Assembly (NCBI GenBank): GCA_000531095.1
Contig: HG799469.1
Location: 20,719 to 84,718 of the forward strand
Source: Gemmata massiliana
Lineage (GTDB): Bacteria > Planctomycetota > Planctomycetia > Gemmatales > Gemmataceae
Direction of reading: 5' to 3'
DNA: 64,000 bases
The position numbers and the translations under genes were made by a program. The first letter of the stretch is position 1. The number at the start of each line of letters is the position of its first letter. The notes below the pieces were generated by a model. It was not told where the DNA came from, did no database searches, and worked only from the letters and a program-made list of their open reading frames with translations. Shown here piece after piece: positions 27,045 to 38,537 of this stretch.

Positions 27045-27115
27045 GAGGCGCCTCGGTCGAGTGGCAGCGGGCGGATTCCGGGGCATTGTACTCGTTCGCT
27101 GCCATGCGACGGTCG

Positions 27116-27730
27116 CTATCGGGGCGCACCCGGGGGCACCACGAGCGGACCGAAGCCGATCACGAGTTGGAGGGCAACGAACGCCAGTGACACGGCACCG
27201 ATGACCATGCCGGTAATTGCCAGTGGCTTTCCCTTCGGATCATTAAGCCCGAACGCTCCAGTTATGATCGCGGCCAACCCCAGCGGAATCGTGACCGGCC
27301 ACGTGAGTATGGAACAGCACCCGCAACAGGTCGCGGGGAGGGCGAGACTGCTCAGCAAGCCGAGAACGAGTGAGGCCACGGAAGCTGCACCCGGGCCGCT
27401 ACTCGGGCGCGGCGGGCTGTAGTCGAAATCGTCTTCTTCTTCTTCGTCCCGTCTTCGGCGCGCGGGGCGGCGATCGGAATCGTCCTCCTCGTCGTCCCCA
27501 TCCCGGCGCCGGGAACTCCGCGCGGGTCGGCTCCGCTCGCGGTCTTCGGGCTCTTCCTCAGTGCGCCGGGAACCAGACCCGGAGCGGCCGGCACTGTCCG
27601 GGCGTGTGGGCCGGGCTTCCGCAACGAACACGTGCAGGCAACTCCCGCACTCGATCTCTTGGCCCGCGAACTCGGCGCCGATCTCCAGCACCGATTTGCA
27701 CTCTGGGCACGTGACCTGAATGTTGGGCAT
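27116..27730 (-). CDS. Zinc-ribbon membrane protein with acidic/basic linker
   Basis: Starting at 27730 (MPNIQVTCPECKSVLEIG), the 204-residue product has the same CX2C-X16-CX2C zinc ribbon (Cys 8, 11, 28, 31) as the giant protein at 9712. A long charged linker of Arg/Glu/Asp runs follows, then two hydrophobic segments (VASLVLGLLSSLALPATCCGCCSILTW and PLGLAAIITGAFGL) and a third, LAITGMVIGAVSLAFVALQLVIGFG. The membrane part looks like DUF4190. Probably an inner-membrane protein with a cytoplasmic zinc ribbon; function unknown. Confidence 0.8.
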   Translation of the reverse strand: MPNIQVTCPECKSVLEIGAEFAGQEIECGSCLHVFVAEARPTRPDSAGRSGSGSRRTEEEPEDRERSRPARSSRRRDGDDEEDDSDRRPARRRRDEEEEDDFDYSPPRPSSGPGAASVASLVLGLLSSLALPATCCGCCSILTWPVTIPLGLAAIITGAFGLNDPKGKPLAITGMVIGAVSLAFVALQLVIGFGPLVVPPGAPR

Positions 27731-27812
27731 GGAAGTGGAACGGGATGTGAGGAATGGAGGCCATTCGCGTGCGGGAACGAGCGGGTCGATCCCGCGCACC
27801 GTTCCCGGTTCT

Positions 27813-28808
27813 TTACTTCGTGTTGATTTCCCGAGTGATAGGTTCGTCCTTGAACAGTTCGCTGACGGATTCGTTGCCGTGAATGCGCTGAATGGCGTTC
27901 GCGATCAGTGACGCGACGGAAATCACCTTAATGTTCGGGAGCTGCTTCTCCGGCGGGAGCGGGATGCTATCGGTGATGGCGATCTGGTCGATTTTTGCGG
28001 ACCCCAATCGCTCGATCGCGGGGCCGCACAGCACGCCGTGCGTGGCGCACACGTAGACCGCTTTCGCGCCGTGCTGCCGGGCCACGTTGACCGCGCCCAC
28101 GATGGTCCCGGCCGTTGAAATCATGTCGTCGTAGATCACGACCGATTTGCCGTCGACCGGCGCACCGATCAGGTGCCCGTGCTTGATCTCGGTGGCACTG
28201 GTCCGGCGCTTGTCGGCGACGGAAATCTTCCCGCCGACGTTCTTCTGGAAGTCGAGCGCCTTTTTGATGCTCCCCTCGTCCGGGCTGAGCACGATGAGTT
28301 CGCTCTGGTCGATCCCGAGGCTGCGGACGTGCTTGGCGATTTCTTTGACCGCGTAGAGGTGGTCCACCGGGATGTCGAAGAACCCCTGGATCTGAGCCGC
28401 GTGCAGGTCGAGGGCGAGGACGCGGTCGGCCCCGGCTTTCGTGATGAGGTTGGCGACGAGCTTCGCCGAGATCGGTACGCGGCCCTTGTCCTTGCGGTCC
28501 TGCCGGGCGTAGCCGTAATAGGGCAGCACGGCGGTGATACGCGCGGGGCTCGCCCGCTTAAACGCATCGAGGATGATGAGCAGTTCCATCAGGTGGTCGT
28601 TCACCGGCGTGGACGTCGGCTGGACGATGAACACGTCCCGCCCGCGCACGTCCTCTTCGATGCGGACGCTCGTTTCCCGGTCCGGGAAGTCCCCCAGCGT
28701 CATGTTGCCCAACGGGACGGCGAGCACCTTGGCGATGCCCTCGGCCAGTGGCCGGTTCGCGCGCCCGCTGAAGATTTTGAGCTTGTGATTGTTGCCGTTG
28801 CCGGACAC
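27813..28808 (-). CDS. prs: Ribose-phosphate pyrophosphokinase
   Basis: The 331-residue protein has the class I PRPP synthetase features: KIFSGRANRPLAEGIA, the FPDRETSVRIEEDVRGRDVFIVQPTSTPVNDHLMELL segment, the LPYYGYARQDRKD loop, the LDLHAAQIQGFF metal site, and the phosphoribosyl-binding loop VIYDDMISTAGT. It makes PRPP from ribose 5-phosphate and ATP, feeding nucleotide, histidine and tryptophan synthesis. RpiA, which supplies ribose 5-phosphate, is encoded 30 kb away in this window. The gene is divergent from dprA. The start has an adjacent GGAGAC ribosome-binding site. Confidence 0.96.
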   Translation of the reverse strand: MSGNGNNHKLKIFSGRANRPLAEGIAKVLAVPLGNMTLGDFPDRETSVRIEEDVRGRDVFIVQPTSTPVNDHLMELLIILDAFKRASPARITAVLPYYGYARQDRKDKGRVPISAKLVANLITKAGADRVLALDLHAAQIQGFFDIPVDHLYAVKEIAKHVRSLGIDQSELIVLSPDEGSIKKALDFQKNVGGKISVADKRRTSATEIKHGHLIGAPVDGKSVVIYDDMISTAGTIVGAVNVARQHGAKAVYVCATHGVLCGPAIERLGSAKIDQIAITDSIPLPPEKQLPNIKVISVASLIANAIQRIHGNESVSELFKDEPITREINTK

Positions 28809-29013
28809 GGCCGTCTCCTGAATTGGTCCCGGGTACGGCCCGGAACCGCATTATGCACCACGAGAAACGCAACCGCCAGCGCCCAATCGAAATCGGGCGC
28901 GCTGGGTACCAAAATCGGGTGTGTCGGGAATATCGGGGATCGGGTATCGTGAAAACCCCAGCTGGCCCATTCGTCCGGGTCGCGCCGCCCAACGCCCTCA
29001 ATTGCACGCCGAT

Positions 29014-30153
29014 ATGTCCGATCTCAACGACCACCTCGCCCTTGCTCTAGTACCGGGGCTCGGGCCGAAGTTAACGGCCGCGCTACTGGAGCGATTCGGT
29101 TCGCCGGCCGCGGCGCTGCGCGCCACCGCACCGGAATTGCTCCAGATCCCGCACATCGGGGAGAAGTTGGCCGGCTCGCTCGCGGAGGCACTTCGGACCG
29201 TGGACACCGGTCGCGAACACGCGCTCCTCGAAAAACACGGTGTTTCACCGGTGCCGCTCGGCTCCGCGGGGTACCCGCCGCCTCTCGCTGCGGTGGTCGC
29301 CCCACCTCCATTGTTGTATTTCCGCGGGGCGTGGGTGGAAGCCGATGTGAACGCGATTGGTATTGTCGGGTCTCGCGCCTGTACCGCTTACGGGCGAAAA
29401 TTGGCCGAACAACTCGCCCGCGACCTCGTTCGAGCGGGCTTCACGATCGTTTCTGGGCTCGCACGCGGAATCGACGGCGTCGCGCACCGGGCCGCTCTCG
29501 ACGCGGGCGGGCGCACGATCGCGGTGCTGGCGGGCGGATTGTCGGCGATTTACCCGCCGGAGCATGCCGAAGTCGCGGACGAAATCGCGCAGCGGGGGTG
29601 TTTGGTCACCGAAACGCCGATGACCGTGGCCCCGCAACCGGGCATGTTCCCGGCGCGGAACCGTATCATCAGCGGGTTGAGTCGTGCGATCGTCGTTGTG
29701 GAAGCGAACGCGAAGAGCGGGGCGCTCATCACCGCGACCCACGCGGCGGAGCAGGGGCGCGAGATATTCGCGGTGCCGGGCGCGGTAGACAGCTCTGCCA
29801 GCGCGGGCAGCCTCGAACTCATTCGCAAGGGCGCCCGGCTCGTCCGCAACGCGGACGATGTGATCGAGGATTTGAAGGGCATTTCAACACCAGAATATCG
29901 GAGCGGGACAACCAGCAGTCAGAAAACGACCGAGCCGCGTTCCGCTCCCGCGCCCGAAGCCCCACCTCCTCCGCGACCGGCACTCGATTCCGTCCAGGAG
30001 CGGGTTTTCGACGCGCTCGCCGCCAAGCGCCACGCGGACGAACTGGCGCGCGAACTGAGCCTACCGGTCGGTGACCTGTCCCGCGTGCTCATGCAGTTGG
30101 AACTGAAGAAGGTCGTGCGCCGACTGCCCGGCAACTTCTACGAACGGCGGTAG
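29014..30153 (+). CDS. dprA: DNA-processing protein DprA
   Basis: The start at 29014 (MSDLNDHLALALVPGLG) gives 379 residues. A helix-hairpin-helix N-terminus (VPGLGPKLTAALLERFGSP, LLQIPHIGEKLAGSL) leads to the DprA Rossmann domain with IGIVGSRACTAYG, VSGLARGIDGVAHRAAL, VLAGGLSAIYPPEH and RNRIISGLSRAIVVVEA. A Pro-rich linker and a C-terminal winged helix (DELARELSLPVGDLSRVLMQLELKKVVRRLPG) follow. DprA loads RecA on incoming single-stranded DNA during natural transformation. No other competence genes are in the window. Confidence 0.95.
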   Translation: MSDLNDHLALALVPGLGPKLTAALLERFGSPAAALRATAPELLQIPHIGEKLAGSLAEALRTVDTGREHALLEKHGVSPVPLGSAGYPPPLAAVVAPPPLLYFRGAWVEADVNAIGIVGSRACTAYGRKLAEQLARDLVRAGFTIVSGLARGIDGVAHRAALDAGGRTIAVLAGGLSAIYPPEHAEVADEIAQRGCLVTETPMTVAPQPGMFPARNRIISGLSRAIVVVEANAKSGALITATHAAEQGREIFAVPGAVDSSASAGSLELIRKGARLVRNADDVIEDLKGISTPEYRSGTTSSQKTTEPRSAPAPEAPPPPRPALDSVQERVFDALAAKRHADELARELSLPVGDLSRVLMQLELKKVVRRLPGNFYERR

Positions 30154-30208
30154 AGCCGCACGGGTCGGCGCTCCTCGCGGTTGCGTGCGACGTTTGTAAA
30201 ACGAACGC

Positions 30209-31800
30209 ATGCCTTCACCTGCTCCCGCGCCGACCGGTCGCGTCCGCACGCTCGAAGCCGTCCTGCTCGCGATCGCGTTCGCGATGCACACACGCAGTCC
30301 CCGCTGTACTACTCGAACCAGAACCAGTATCTCCTTCACGGCGCCGTACTCGGCGGGCACGGGCACCTCGCGCACGACTGGCTCGCGAACACCAGCGACC
30401 CCACGCCGCTGTTCTCCGCGCTCGTCGCGGGGGTGTACTCGGTTCACCCCTGGGGGCTACAGCCCGCGTACTTCGTGGTTCTGATGGCGTACTTTCTGGC
30501 GGCGCGCTGGCTGGTCGCAGCCGTACCGGGGTTCTCGAATACGCGCTCGGCGCGGATCATGTTTGCCGCTCTCTTCACCGCGACCCACGCGGCCATTTTG
30601 CGGTGGCTCTCGGTTCAGGCGGTGGGTGTGGATTACCCGTGGTATCTGCAAGCCGGCTTTGCTGCTCAGTACCTGCTCGGACCGGGAATTCAGCCGTCGG
30701 CGTTCGGCGTGCTGCTCGTGTTCGCGCTGGCCGCGTTTGCACACGGTCGCCCGGTTGTGGCGTGCGCGCTGGCCGCGGTGACGTGTTGGTTTCACTCGAC
30801 GTACTTGCTGCCCGCTGGCTTGCTTGTACTCGGCTGCGTGCTGGAACTGATGCGCTCCGGGCGCACACGCACGGGCATTGGAGCGGGAATCGTCGCACTG
30901 CTACTGGTCGTACCGGTTATCGCGTTCACCTTGTGGCGGTTCGATCCGTTCGGCTCGAACGCAGACCGCGCGATGCACATTCTGGCGCGCGTGCGCATCC
31001 CGCACCACTGTGTACCGTCGCGGTGGTTCGACGTGGTGGCCGGCGTGCAACTGGCGTGGCTCATGTTCGGACTGTTACTCGCGCGGCGAATGCCGTTCGG
31101 CCGCGCTCTAGTGGTTGCAGCAATCGGTGGGGCGTTCCTGACCGCAGCGCAGCTCGTGCTTCAGAAGGATTCACTGGCGCTCGCGTTCCCGTGGCGCATC
31201 TCGGTGCTGCTCGTACCGGTCGCGACGGCGGTCATTATCGCGCGATTGGTTGCATGTGTTACTCCGGGAACGCGAGGTGCCCAGATTGCGTTTGCAGGGC
31301 TGGCGGGGTTGGTTGTGGGCGGAGTGATTGTGACGGTGGGAGGGCTCGGTTACCGCGGGGCCGACGAGCACGAATTGTACGACTTCGTGCGCGCGACCGC
31401 GGGGCCGGGTGACGTGTACCTGATCCCGACCGATTTCCCGAAGGTGGGTGCCGGGCGCGGGGCCGTATCGAACACGTTCGCGCCGCCCCCGCGTGCGAAG
31501 GAGGGGACGAACCAGGTGCCCGTTGACCTCCAGCGGTTTCGACTCGCGACCGGGGCGTGCCTGTATGTCGATTTCAAGTCGGTACCGTATGCCGCAGCGG
31601 AAGTGGAGGAGTGGGCGCGCCGGATGAAGTTCGCGTCCGCGCTGGCGGCGGAAGGTGCCTGGAACGCTCCCGGGCGGCACGAGCAGTTGAAGGCGGAAAG
31701 GATCACGCACATCGTCTGGCCGCGCGCGAAGCCACTTGCGGCCGCGTACCTGGAAGAGACACACTCCGACTCGGCGTACACCGTCTACCGGGTAAGGTGA
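30209..31800 (+). pseudogene. Polytopic membrane protein gene, split by a frameshift
   Basis: From the ATG at 30209 the frame encodes an N-terminus (RVRTLEAVLLAIAFAMHT) typical of a first membrane helix. At the CACACAC run (30287-30293) it must shift to the next frame to give HTQSPLYYSNQNQYLLHG and the rest, about 500 residues of which run unbroken to 31800. The restored protein would be about 530 residues with some ten membrane helices (for example LMAYFLAARWLVAAV and IVALLLVVPVIAFTLW) and a soluble C-terminus (ATAGPGDVYLIPTDF...ITHIVWPRA). This resembles a planctomycete integral-membrane family (DUF6798-like, from memory). One inserted base or two deleted bases restores it; error, decay and phase variation cannot be separated. 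Confidence 0.7.
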
Positions 31801-31810
31801 TTTTCGGTTC

Positions 31811-32527
31811 TCACAAGGTGTCGGGATCGACGCCCAGTTCGCGGAGACGGGCTGCGAGCCGCTCGGCCTTCTGCCGCTCCTGTTCGGCGCGTTGTCGTTC
31901 TTGTTCGGCGTTCTGCTCTGCTGCTTCTGCTCGAACTTGTGTTTCGTGTTGGAGCGCGCCGAGTTCGACGTAGCTCAGGAACCGTCGGTGGTCCGGGTGG
32001 TACACCGCGATGTTTCCGCGCTGCAACTCGAAGCGGATGCCGAGGCGCGGACTGGTGTACCCGTTCATGTCTGCGATTCGCTCGAACTGCTCGCCCTTTC
32101 GCACCCATCCATCAACGTGCGCCGGGAACTCCGGGTACACGATGTAGTATTCTTCCGCGCCGTACCGCTCGTAGAAGTCCCGTTTGTCTTCCATCTGGCT
32201 GAAGCGGTTGCCCGGCGACCATACCTCGAAGATCACTTGCGGGAAGACGTGGTCTTCCTCGAACACCTTATAGCTGCCGCGGTGCCCCTTGGGGCGCCCG
32301 AACGCGACGTACACGTCCGGCGCCTGGCGGACGTCCGCGGTGCCCTCGACCGGGTAAATGAGGTGGTCGCCCGCGACGAACACGTCCGCCCGGTCGCGGA
32401 ACATCAGGTCGATGTTCCCCTGGAGCGTGACGATCCACTCGAACTGGAGCGTGTTATCGGCCATCGGCTGACCGTCGGAGTCGGGGTAGTGGACCGCCGG
32501 CGGGGGCGCGTTGGTGATTGACGACAT
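31811..32527 (-). CDS. Uma2 family (DUF820) putative endonuclease with coiled-coil tail
   Basis: The 238-residue protein has the Uma2 restriction-endonuclease-like fold: an N-terminal DNTLQFEWIVTLQGNIDLMF, the VRQAPDVYVAFG strand, and the core VIFEVWSPGNRFSQMEDKRDFYERYGAEEYYIVYPE, with Glu/Asp and Lys residues in the PD-(D/E)XK arrangement. The C-terminal 60 residues form a Glu/Arg/Ala/Gln-rich coiled coil (EQNAEQERQRAEQERQKAERL). Uma2 proteins are abundant in cyanobacteria and planctomycetes; their nuclease role is inferred from fold and their biology is unknown. It is separated from the clpC 3' end by a 24-bp hairpin. Confidence 0.88.
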   Translation of the reverse strand: MSSITNAPPPAVHYPDSDGQPMADNTLQFEWIVTLQGNIDLMFRDRADVFVAGDHLIYPVEGTADVRQAPDVYVAFGRPKGHRGSYKVFEEDHVFPQVIFEVWSPGNRFSQMEDKRDFYERYGAEEYYIVYPEFPAHVDGWVRKGEQFERIADMNGYTSPRLGIRFELQRGNIAVYHPDHRRFLSYVELGALQHETQVRAEAAEQNAEQERQRAEQERQKAERLAARLRELGVDPDTL

Positions 32528-32534
32528 GCTCTAC

Positions 32535-32587
32535 CAATAACAGAAGCGGGCCACGCGCCGCAAGCGCGTGGCCCGCTTCTGTTATTG
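32535..32587 (-). terminator. Terminator of clpC, perfect 24-bp hairpin
   Basis: 32535-32558 is the exact reverse complement of 32564-32587 (loop of five bases). On the minus strand it lies 12 bases past the clpC stop and ends just before the Uma2 start, so it should separate the two transcripts. The stem ends in AT pairs, giving a short U-rich 3' arm. Confidence 0.8.
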
Positions 32588-32598
32588 ACCCGTCGCGG

Positions 32599-35136
<2,538 letters not shown>

Positions 35137-35427
35137 CGACGCCGTCTCCCGCGACTGGGGATGAATCTGCGAAGCGCCGTAACGCGGCAGACCGTGTTCG
35201 GCTCCAGCCCATCATATTCCTTTTGAGGCGGGAACCAGCAAAAGGTTTCAAGGAAGGGCCGTTGGCCGTTCGGTGTTGACCCGTTGCGTTCGACCGTCTC
35301 GGACGGGAAGCCCCTGCGGAAGCGGGGGAGAGGAGCGTGGAAGCCTGCGGAATTCTAGACGCCGGTACGAGCTTAATCAAGGCAGGCGCCCAAAGGATGT
35401 GGTCGGGCGTTACGCGCCGGCGCGGAA

Positions 35428-36012
35428 TCACTTCGTGGGGCGCCGGTACGGTGCGTGCCCATAGTATTTGGGGCTGTTGTCCAGCCGCACGTGGAGCCAC
35501 GGTACGCCGGCGCCGGCCGTGCTGAGCCATACAGGGGCCGCACCGAGGCGCTGAGCCATCGCTTCGCCGACCCGCGCCCACAGCGCGTCACGCTGAGATT
35601 CCGGAGCATTGCGCACGAACGCCGCGAGGTGCCCGTATGCGGACGGCCCCGCGATCGGACACGGGACAACCAGGACCGCGTCGCCGCTGAGGTTCGGGAA
35701 ATCGAGCACTTCCGCCTCGGGGGAGTGGTGAAAGTGCTCCTCAAAAGCGTCCGGATTGGGAGCGCGGGTAAGGTGCGGAGCGTCCAACACAACGAACTCG
35801 AACGCTCTCGCCGTAGTCATGGAAGTGATGCCGGGCGTTTCCCAGCGGAACGCGGCGAACGGTACGTTTGCGAGGAGTGCGTTCAGCCAGGAACGGAATT
35901 CGGTGTCGGTTCGGAGCGCGTAAAGGACTTCGGCGAAGGTGGCGGGATGGTCGTCTCGTTGGACCGTGAAGTGGAGGCCCGTGGCCAACTCGGTGCTCTG
36001 TGAGGCCCACAT
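35428..36012 (-). CDS. DUF6940 family protein
   Basis: The 194-residue protein matches, from memory, the small conserved DUF6940 family: WETPGITSMTTARAFEFVVLDAPHL, then FPNLSGDAVLVVPCPIAGPSAYGHLAAFVRNAPESQRDALW, and the C-terminal PVWLSTAGAGVPWLHVRLDNSPKYYGHAPYR. No catalytic motif or signal is recognised. It is likely a cytoplasmic alpha/beta protein; function unknown. It lies downstream of no partner and is followed by the clpC gene on the same strand after a 291-base gap without recognisable features. Confidence 0.75.
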   Translation of the reverse strand: MWASQSTELATGLHFTVQRDDHPATFAEVLYALRTDTEFRSWLNALLANVPFAAFRWETPGITSMTTARAFEFVVLDAPHLTRAPNPDAFEEHFHHSPEAEVLDFPNLSGDAVLVVPCPIAGPSAYGHLAAFVRNAPESQRDALWARVGEAMAQRLGAAPVWLSTAGAGVPWLHVRLDNSPKYYGHAPYRRPTK

Positions 36013-36528
36013 ACTGTGTACCCTGGACCAGATATTGAACTCAGCGATACGTGGTCGGTGAGTGATGCACTGTTATCGGACGCGCGGCGCAGATACTCCG
36101 TTATGTAATCGCCCGACGAGCCGATTCATTTCTCGGTTTCATGGACGTTTGAGTTGACGGTGGCTACCTTCTGGGACAATAATCACCCAACCGTCTTCTG
36201 CAAACGGCCGGAGTGTTTTACCCGTTGGTTGGTTGTGCTTTTGGGATTCCACACCCGTTGGCACGTTGATCCACACGAAATATTCAAGAAGTCCCAAAAA
36301 ATCTGTCAATCACTGCGCTAAACTGGCTTGTTTCTAAAACCTTGTCCCACACAATGTTCAGACGCGGGAAGAATTCGCGCGACGCCAAATTTGTGCGATC
36401 CGCCGATTTTTCCGACTGTTGCACCTGATTTTCTCGCCAGAACGAAAACGCTGTTCTACACTCGATACACCGGTTCCGCCCCAATCACCGCTCACCCGGA
36501 ACCTGGGCTGCTCAGACGAAGGGGTTTC
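36013..36528. other. Intergenic space between divergent genes
   Basis: This 516-base gap separates the DUF6940 gene from the WD40 gene. Its middle (about 36200-36330) is less GC-rich than the genes. No gene, repeat or clear promoter was recognised. Confidence 0.35.
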
Positions 36529-38382
36529 ATGTCCACACCCGTTACCACGCACGTTGAAGATACGACCCCCGTTCGCCCGTCGCCGCTGGTGAAACGTGTC
36601 TTCGGCGAACCGCGGTTCCACACCGACGGCGACATCGCCGCGATCGCGTTCTCCACAGACGGCTCACTGTTCTCGATCGACGAAGCCGGCGTGCTCCGCC
36701 ACTGGGCACAGGACGGCACGCAGCTCGCGCGGCACTTCCTGAGCGACCTCGAAACGCTGTGGTGCTTCAGTGCCGGGGCGAAGGTGCTCGCCAGCGGGAA
36801 CGACGACCTCCTGCTGTGGGACGTGAAGACCGGCCAGCTCCTGCGCCGCATCGAACAACCGAGCGAGCAACAGTCCTGGGTCACTGCGATCGCGTTCAGC
36901 GCCGACGGAACCACCGTCGTGAGCGGGCACGACGACGGCAAGCTCCGGTTCTGGGACACCGCCGCGTACAAGTTTGTGGGGGAGATCGCCGCGCACCCGC
37001 GGAAGGGGATCGCCGCGATCGCGTTCTCGCCCAACGGGGCCTTCGTCGCGACCGCGGGCGAAGACCTCAGTGTGCGGGTGTGGGACGCGGAAACGCACAA
37101 GCCCGTGGCCGAACTGAAGAGCCACACCGACCGCATCCCGGCACTCACGTGGAGCCCGGACTCGACGCTGCTGATTTCCGCCGGGTGGGACACGTCCGCC
37201 CGGGTGTGGCGCCCGCCGCAAGCGGACCCGCTCATGCTGCTCAACAGCCACGCGGACCAGGTGGTGACGGCCGCGTTCAGCCCGGACGGGAAGTACCTCG
37301 CGTGTGCCGATTCGGACTTCGACATTCACCTGTGGCTCGACGCGGTCACCGCGGTCCGCGGTCCGGTGCTCCGCGGGCACAACGACGAGATCCGCTGCCT
37401 CGCATTCAGCCCCGACGGGACGAAGCTCGCCAGCGCCGGCGCGGACCGGGTCGTTCACGTGTGGGACGTGCGCGACGGTAAGCTCATCGCCGGGCCGAAC
37501 CCGCGCGGCCGGCACGCGATCGCGGTCATCCCGGGTTCGCCGATGCGGTTGGCGAGTTCGGGGGCGGCGAACGTGCGCGTGTGGGACGTCGAGAGCGGCG
37601 ACGAGGTCGCCCCGACGAACCTGTGCTCGGCGTTCTCGGTCGCGGCCAGCCCGGACGGGAAATGGCTCGGCGTCGGGGGCACGGATTACTTCACCCAGTT
37701 GTGGGACGCGGCCGACGGACACCTCGCCGCGTCGCTCGAAGCGACCAAGCCGCCGATCGGGTTCGTCACGTTCAGCCCGGACTCCAAGGTTCTGGCGCAC
37801 ACCAGCCCGGCCGACGGCCTCGTGTGGCTGTGGACGTGCGCGACCGGCCAGCCGGACATGATTATCGTCGAGGCCGCCGACGCCTGCACCCTGGAGACGG
37901 TGGCGTTTCACCCGAACGGCAAGTGGATCGCGTGCGGCGGCGTCGACTACATGTCCACGTGCGAGCGCGACGGCGCGGTGTGCATCTGGGACGTGACGAC
38001 GAAGGAAAAGCTCTTCACCTACGACACGGGCGTGACCTCGCTCGCGTTCGACCCGCAGGGCAAGTACCTCGCGGGCGCCGGGCTCGACGACGCGGTGTAC
38101 GTGTGGGACGCGGAGACGCAGCACACGGTGTTCGTGTTCGGCGGGCACCAGCAGAACATCAACGTGGTGGTGTTCGACCCGACCGGGAGCTACCTGCTCA
38201 GTGGCGGCGACGACGGCACCGTGCGCGCCTGGGACGTGCTCAGCGGCCGGCACCTCGTGGCCCGCGCGTTCGACTGCCCGGTGCAGTCGCTCGCGTTCAG
38301 CCCGGACGGGAAGTACCTCTTCTGCGGGAACAGCAACACGACCTGCTATCAGGTCGAGTTCAAGAAGTTCCTGGAAGAGTGA
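36529..38382 (+). CDS. WD40-repeat protein
   Basis: Starting at the ATG at 36529, the 617-residue product is almost entirely WD40 repeats, about thirteen, each ending in a W-D-type strand (LRFWDTA, VRVWDAE, ARVWRPP, VHVWDVR, VRVWDVE, TQLWDAA, VCIWDVT, VYVWDAE, VRAWDVL). The repeated AFSPDG / TFSPDS strand precedes each. This suggests two stacked seven-bladed propellers acting as an interaction scaffold. No signal peptide, kinase or protease domain is attached; many planctomycete WD40 proteins are soluble. A short terminator-like region and the 38538 gene follow. Confidence 0.9.
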   Translation: MSTPVTTHVEDTTPVRPSPLVKRVFGEPRFHTDGDIAAIAFSTDGSLFSIDEAGVLRHWAQDGTQLARHFLSDLETLWCFSAGAKVLASGNDDLLLWDVKTGQLLRRIEQPSEQQSWVTAIAFSADGTTVVSGHDDGKLRFWDTAAYKFVGEIAAHPRKGIAAIAFSPNGAFVATAGEDLSVRVWDAETHKPVAELKSHTDRIPALTWSPDSTLLISAGWDTSARVWRPPQADPLMLLNSHADQVVTAAFSPDGKYLACADSDFDIHLWLDAVTAVRGPVLRGHNDEIRCLAFSPDGTKLASAGADRVVHVWDVRDGKLIAGPNPRGRHAIAVIPGSPMRLASSGAANVRVWDVESGDEVAPTNLCSAFSVAASPDGKWLGVGGTDYFTQLWDAADGHLAASLEATKPPIGFVTFSPDSKVLAHTSPADGLVWLWTCATGQPDMIIVEAADACTLETVAFHPNGKWIACGGVDYMSTCERDGAVCIWDVTTKEKLFTYDTGVTSLAFDPQGKYLAGAGLDDAVYVWDAETQHTVFVFGGHQQNINVVVFDPTGSYLLSGGDDGTVRAWDVLSGRHLVARAFDCPVQSLAFSPDGKYLFCGNSNTTCYQVEFKKFLEE

Positions 38383-38464
38383 AATAGGCTCGTGAACCGA
38401 AGTGAGGGCCGTGCTCGCGAATCGTTGCGGGCGCGGCTTTTTCTTTCTGACAACTTCACAAACG

Positions 38465-38506
38465 CGGCCGCCAGAGTTCCGTTGTGCTTCGGAACTCTGG
38501 CGGCCG
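38465..38506. repeat. Perfect 17-bp hairpin CGGCCGCCAGAGTTCCG
   Basis: 38465-38481 is the exact reverse complement of 38490-38506, with an eight-base loop. It lies between the WD40 gene and the next gene start. Its core CCAGAGTTCC equals the unit of the tandem repeat at 55805. Confidence 0.75.
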
Positions 38507-38537
38507 ATTCGCGCCGCCCCTCACACGCGAAATCCCC

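Noticed and set aside
36664..38253. Long open frame antisense to the WD40 gene
   Set aside because: Arg/Val/His-rich shadow; the WD40 repeats are on the plus strand.
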